Assembly (NCBI GenBank): GCA_023458355.1
Contig: JAEWZS010000206.1
Span: forward strand, 1 to 10,006
Direction: 5' to 3'
DNA length: 10,006 bases
Source: Bacillota bacterium
GTDB taxonomy: Bacteria > Bacillota > Clostridia > Christensenellales > CAG-138
Part shown: one piece after another, positions 9,730-10,006 of the stretch
Layout: each line of letters opens with the position of its first letter
Position numbering within the stretch: the stretch's first letter is position 1
Program-made: the position numbers and the translations under genes
The notes under the pieces: model-generated
What the model was told of the DNA's origin: nothing
Databases searched by the model: none
The model's input: the letters and a program-made list of their open reading frames with translations, nothing else

Positions 9730-9790
9730 TCGATTGTTTCATTTCCGTCAAAATTTGAAGTTAAGCCTGCTTTGGCAATCGGTATAACAC

Positions 9791-10006
9791 ATGCAATATG
9801 ATTTTCTGGATGAAAACCTGCGGCCCGCGCGCGTGATTTGGTACCTCGCGTGGCCTACCATACTTGAACAGTTCCTCATCACATTTGTGCAATACATCAA
9901 CACCGCCATGGTGGGTGCATTGGGCAAAAATGCCACGGCTGCAATAGCCGTTACCACATCAAGCGTTTGGTTTGTAAACGGTATTTTTGCCGCAGTAGGC
10001 ATAGGC
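9791..10006 (+). CDS. MATE-family multidrug/Na+ antiporter, N-terminal part (cut by window edge)
   Basis: The first 72 codons are visible and remain open at the right edge. They read MQYDFLDENLRPARVIWYLA and continue through hydrophobic segments with WPTILEQF, NTAMVGALGKNATAAIAVTT and a second membrane stretch. The pattern of a first helix with a conserved proline, then a MVGxLG-like turn, is typical of MATE efflux transporters, which export cationic drugs or metabolites in exchange for H+ or Na+ across the cytoplasmic membrane. A full protein would have about 450 residues and twelve helices. The ATG at 9791 is the first possible start, since an in-frame TAA lies at 9785. No convincing ribosome binding site precedes it. 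The family call is good, but the substrate cannot be inferred. Confidence 0.85.
   Translation, partial: MQYDFLDENLRPARVIWYLAWPTILEQFLITFVQYINTAMVGALGKNATAAIAVTTSSVWFVNGIFAAVGIG

Noticed and set aside
9748..10002. 84-codon minus-strand frame at the right edge
   Set aside because: Antisense to the MATE gene, whose plus-strand translation shows membrane helices and family motifs.

Overview
The window looks like chromosomal core DNA of a low-to-moderate GC member of the Bacillota, most likely class Clostridia. The evidence is a B. subtilis-like RpoB without the large proteobacterial insertions, a CarD next to a YacL-type membrane PIN/TRAM protein, strong AGGAGG-type ribosome binding sites, frequent TTG start codons and intrinsic terminators with U-tracts. 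I cannot name a genus. No phage genes, insertion sequences, CRISPR arrays, tRNA or rRNA are visible, and no gene-free stretch exceeds 300 bases.

Layout: all genes but the last lie on the minus strand, so transcription runs from right to left. At the right edge a MATE-family transporter (9791 onward, plus strand, cut by the window end) diverges from rarA. The 137-bp gap between them holds back-to-back promoters with overlapping -35 regions. The rarA-tldD-tldE operon (9653 to 5612) is tightly packed: 13 nt separate rarA and tldD, and none separate tldD and tldE. It ends at a perfect 13-bp inverted repeat. A 175-bp gap follows, with a possible short transcript, a strong intrinsic terminator and the carD promoter. 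Next come carD (start corrected to a TTG at 5346), yacL (4829 to 3744), a 263-bp gap with a very good sigma-A promoter and a 5' leader of about 165 nt, and rpoB (3480 downward), cut by the left edge just before its C-terminal tail.

How the genes relate: CarD-family proteins bind the RNA polymerase beta subunit and stabilise the promoter open complex, and here carD sits two genes upstream of rpoB, which encodes its binding partner. rpoB is not preceded by rplJ-rplL, its usual neighbours. It has its own promoter, and no GC-rich terminator separates it from yacL, so carD-yacL readthrough could add to rpoB expression. The rarA-tldD-tldE operon joins a replication-fork maintenance ATPase to a two-subunit metalloprotease. 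No clearly new system is present. The most useful leads are the carD-yacL-rpoB arrangement, the rpoB leader, the possible small RNA at about 5455-5525, and the divergent rarA/MATE promoter region.
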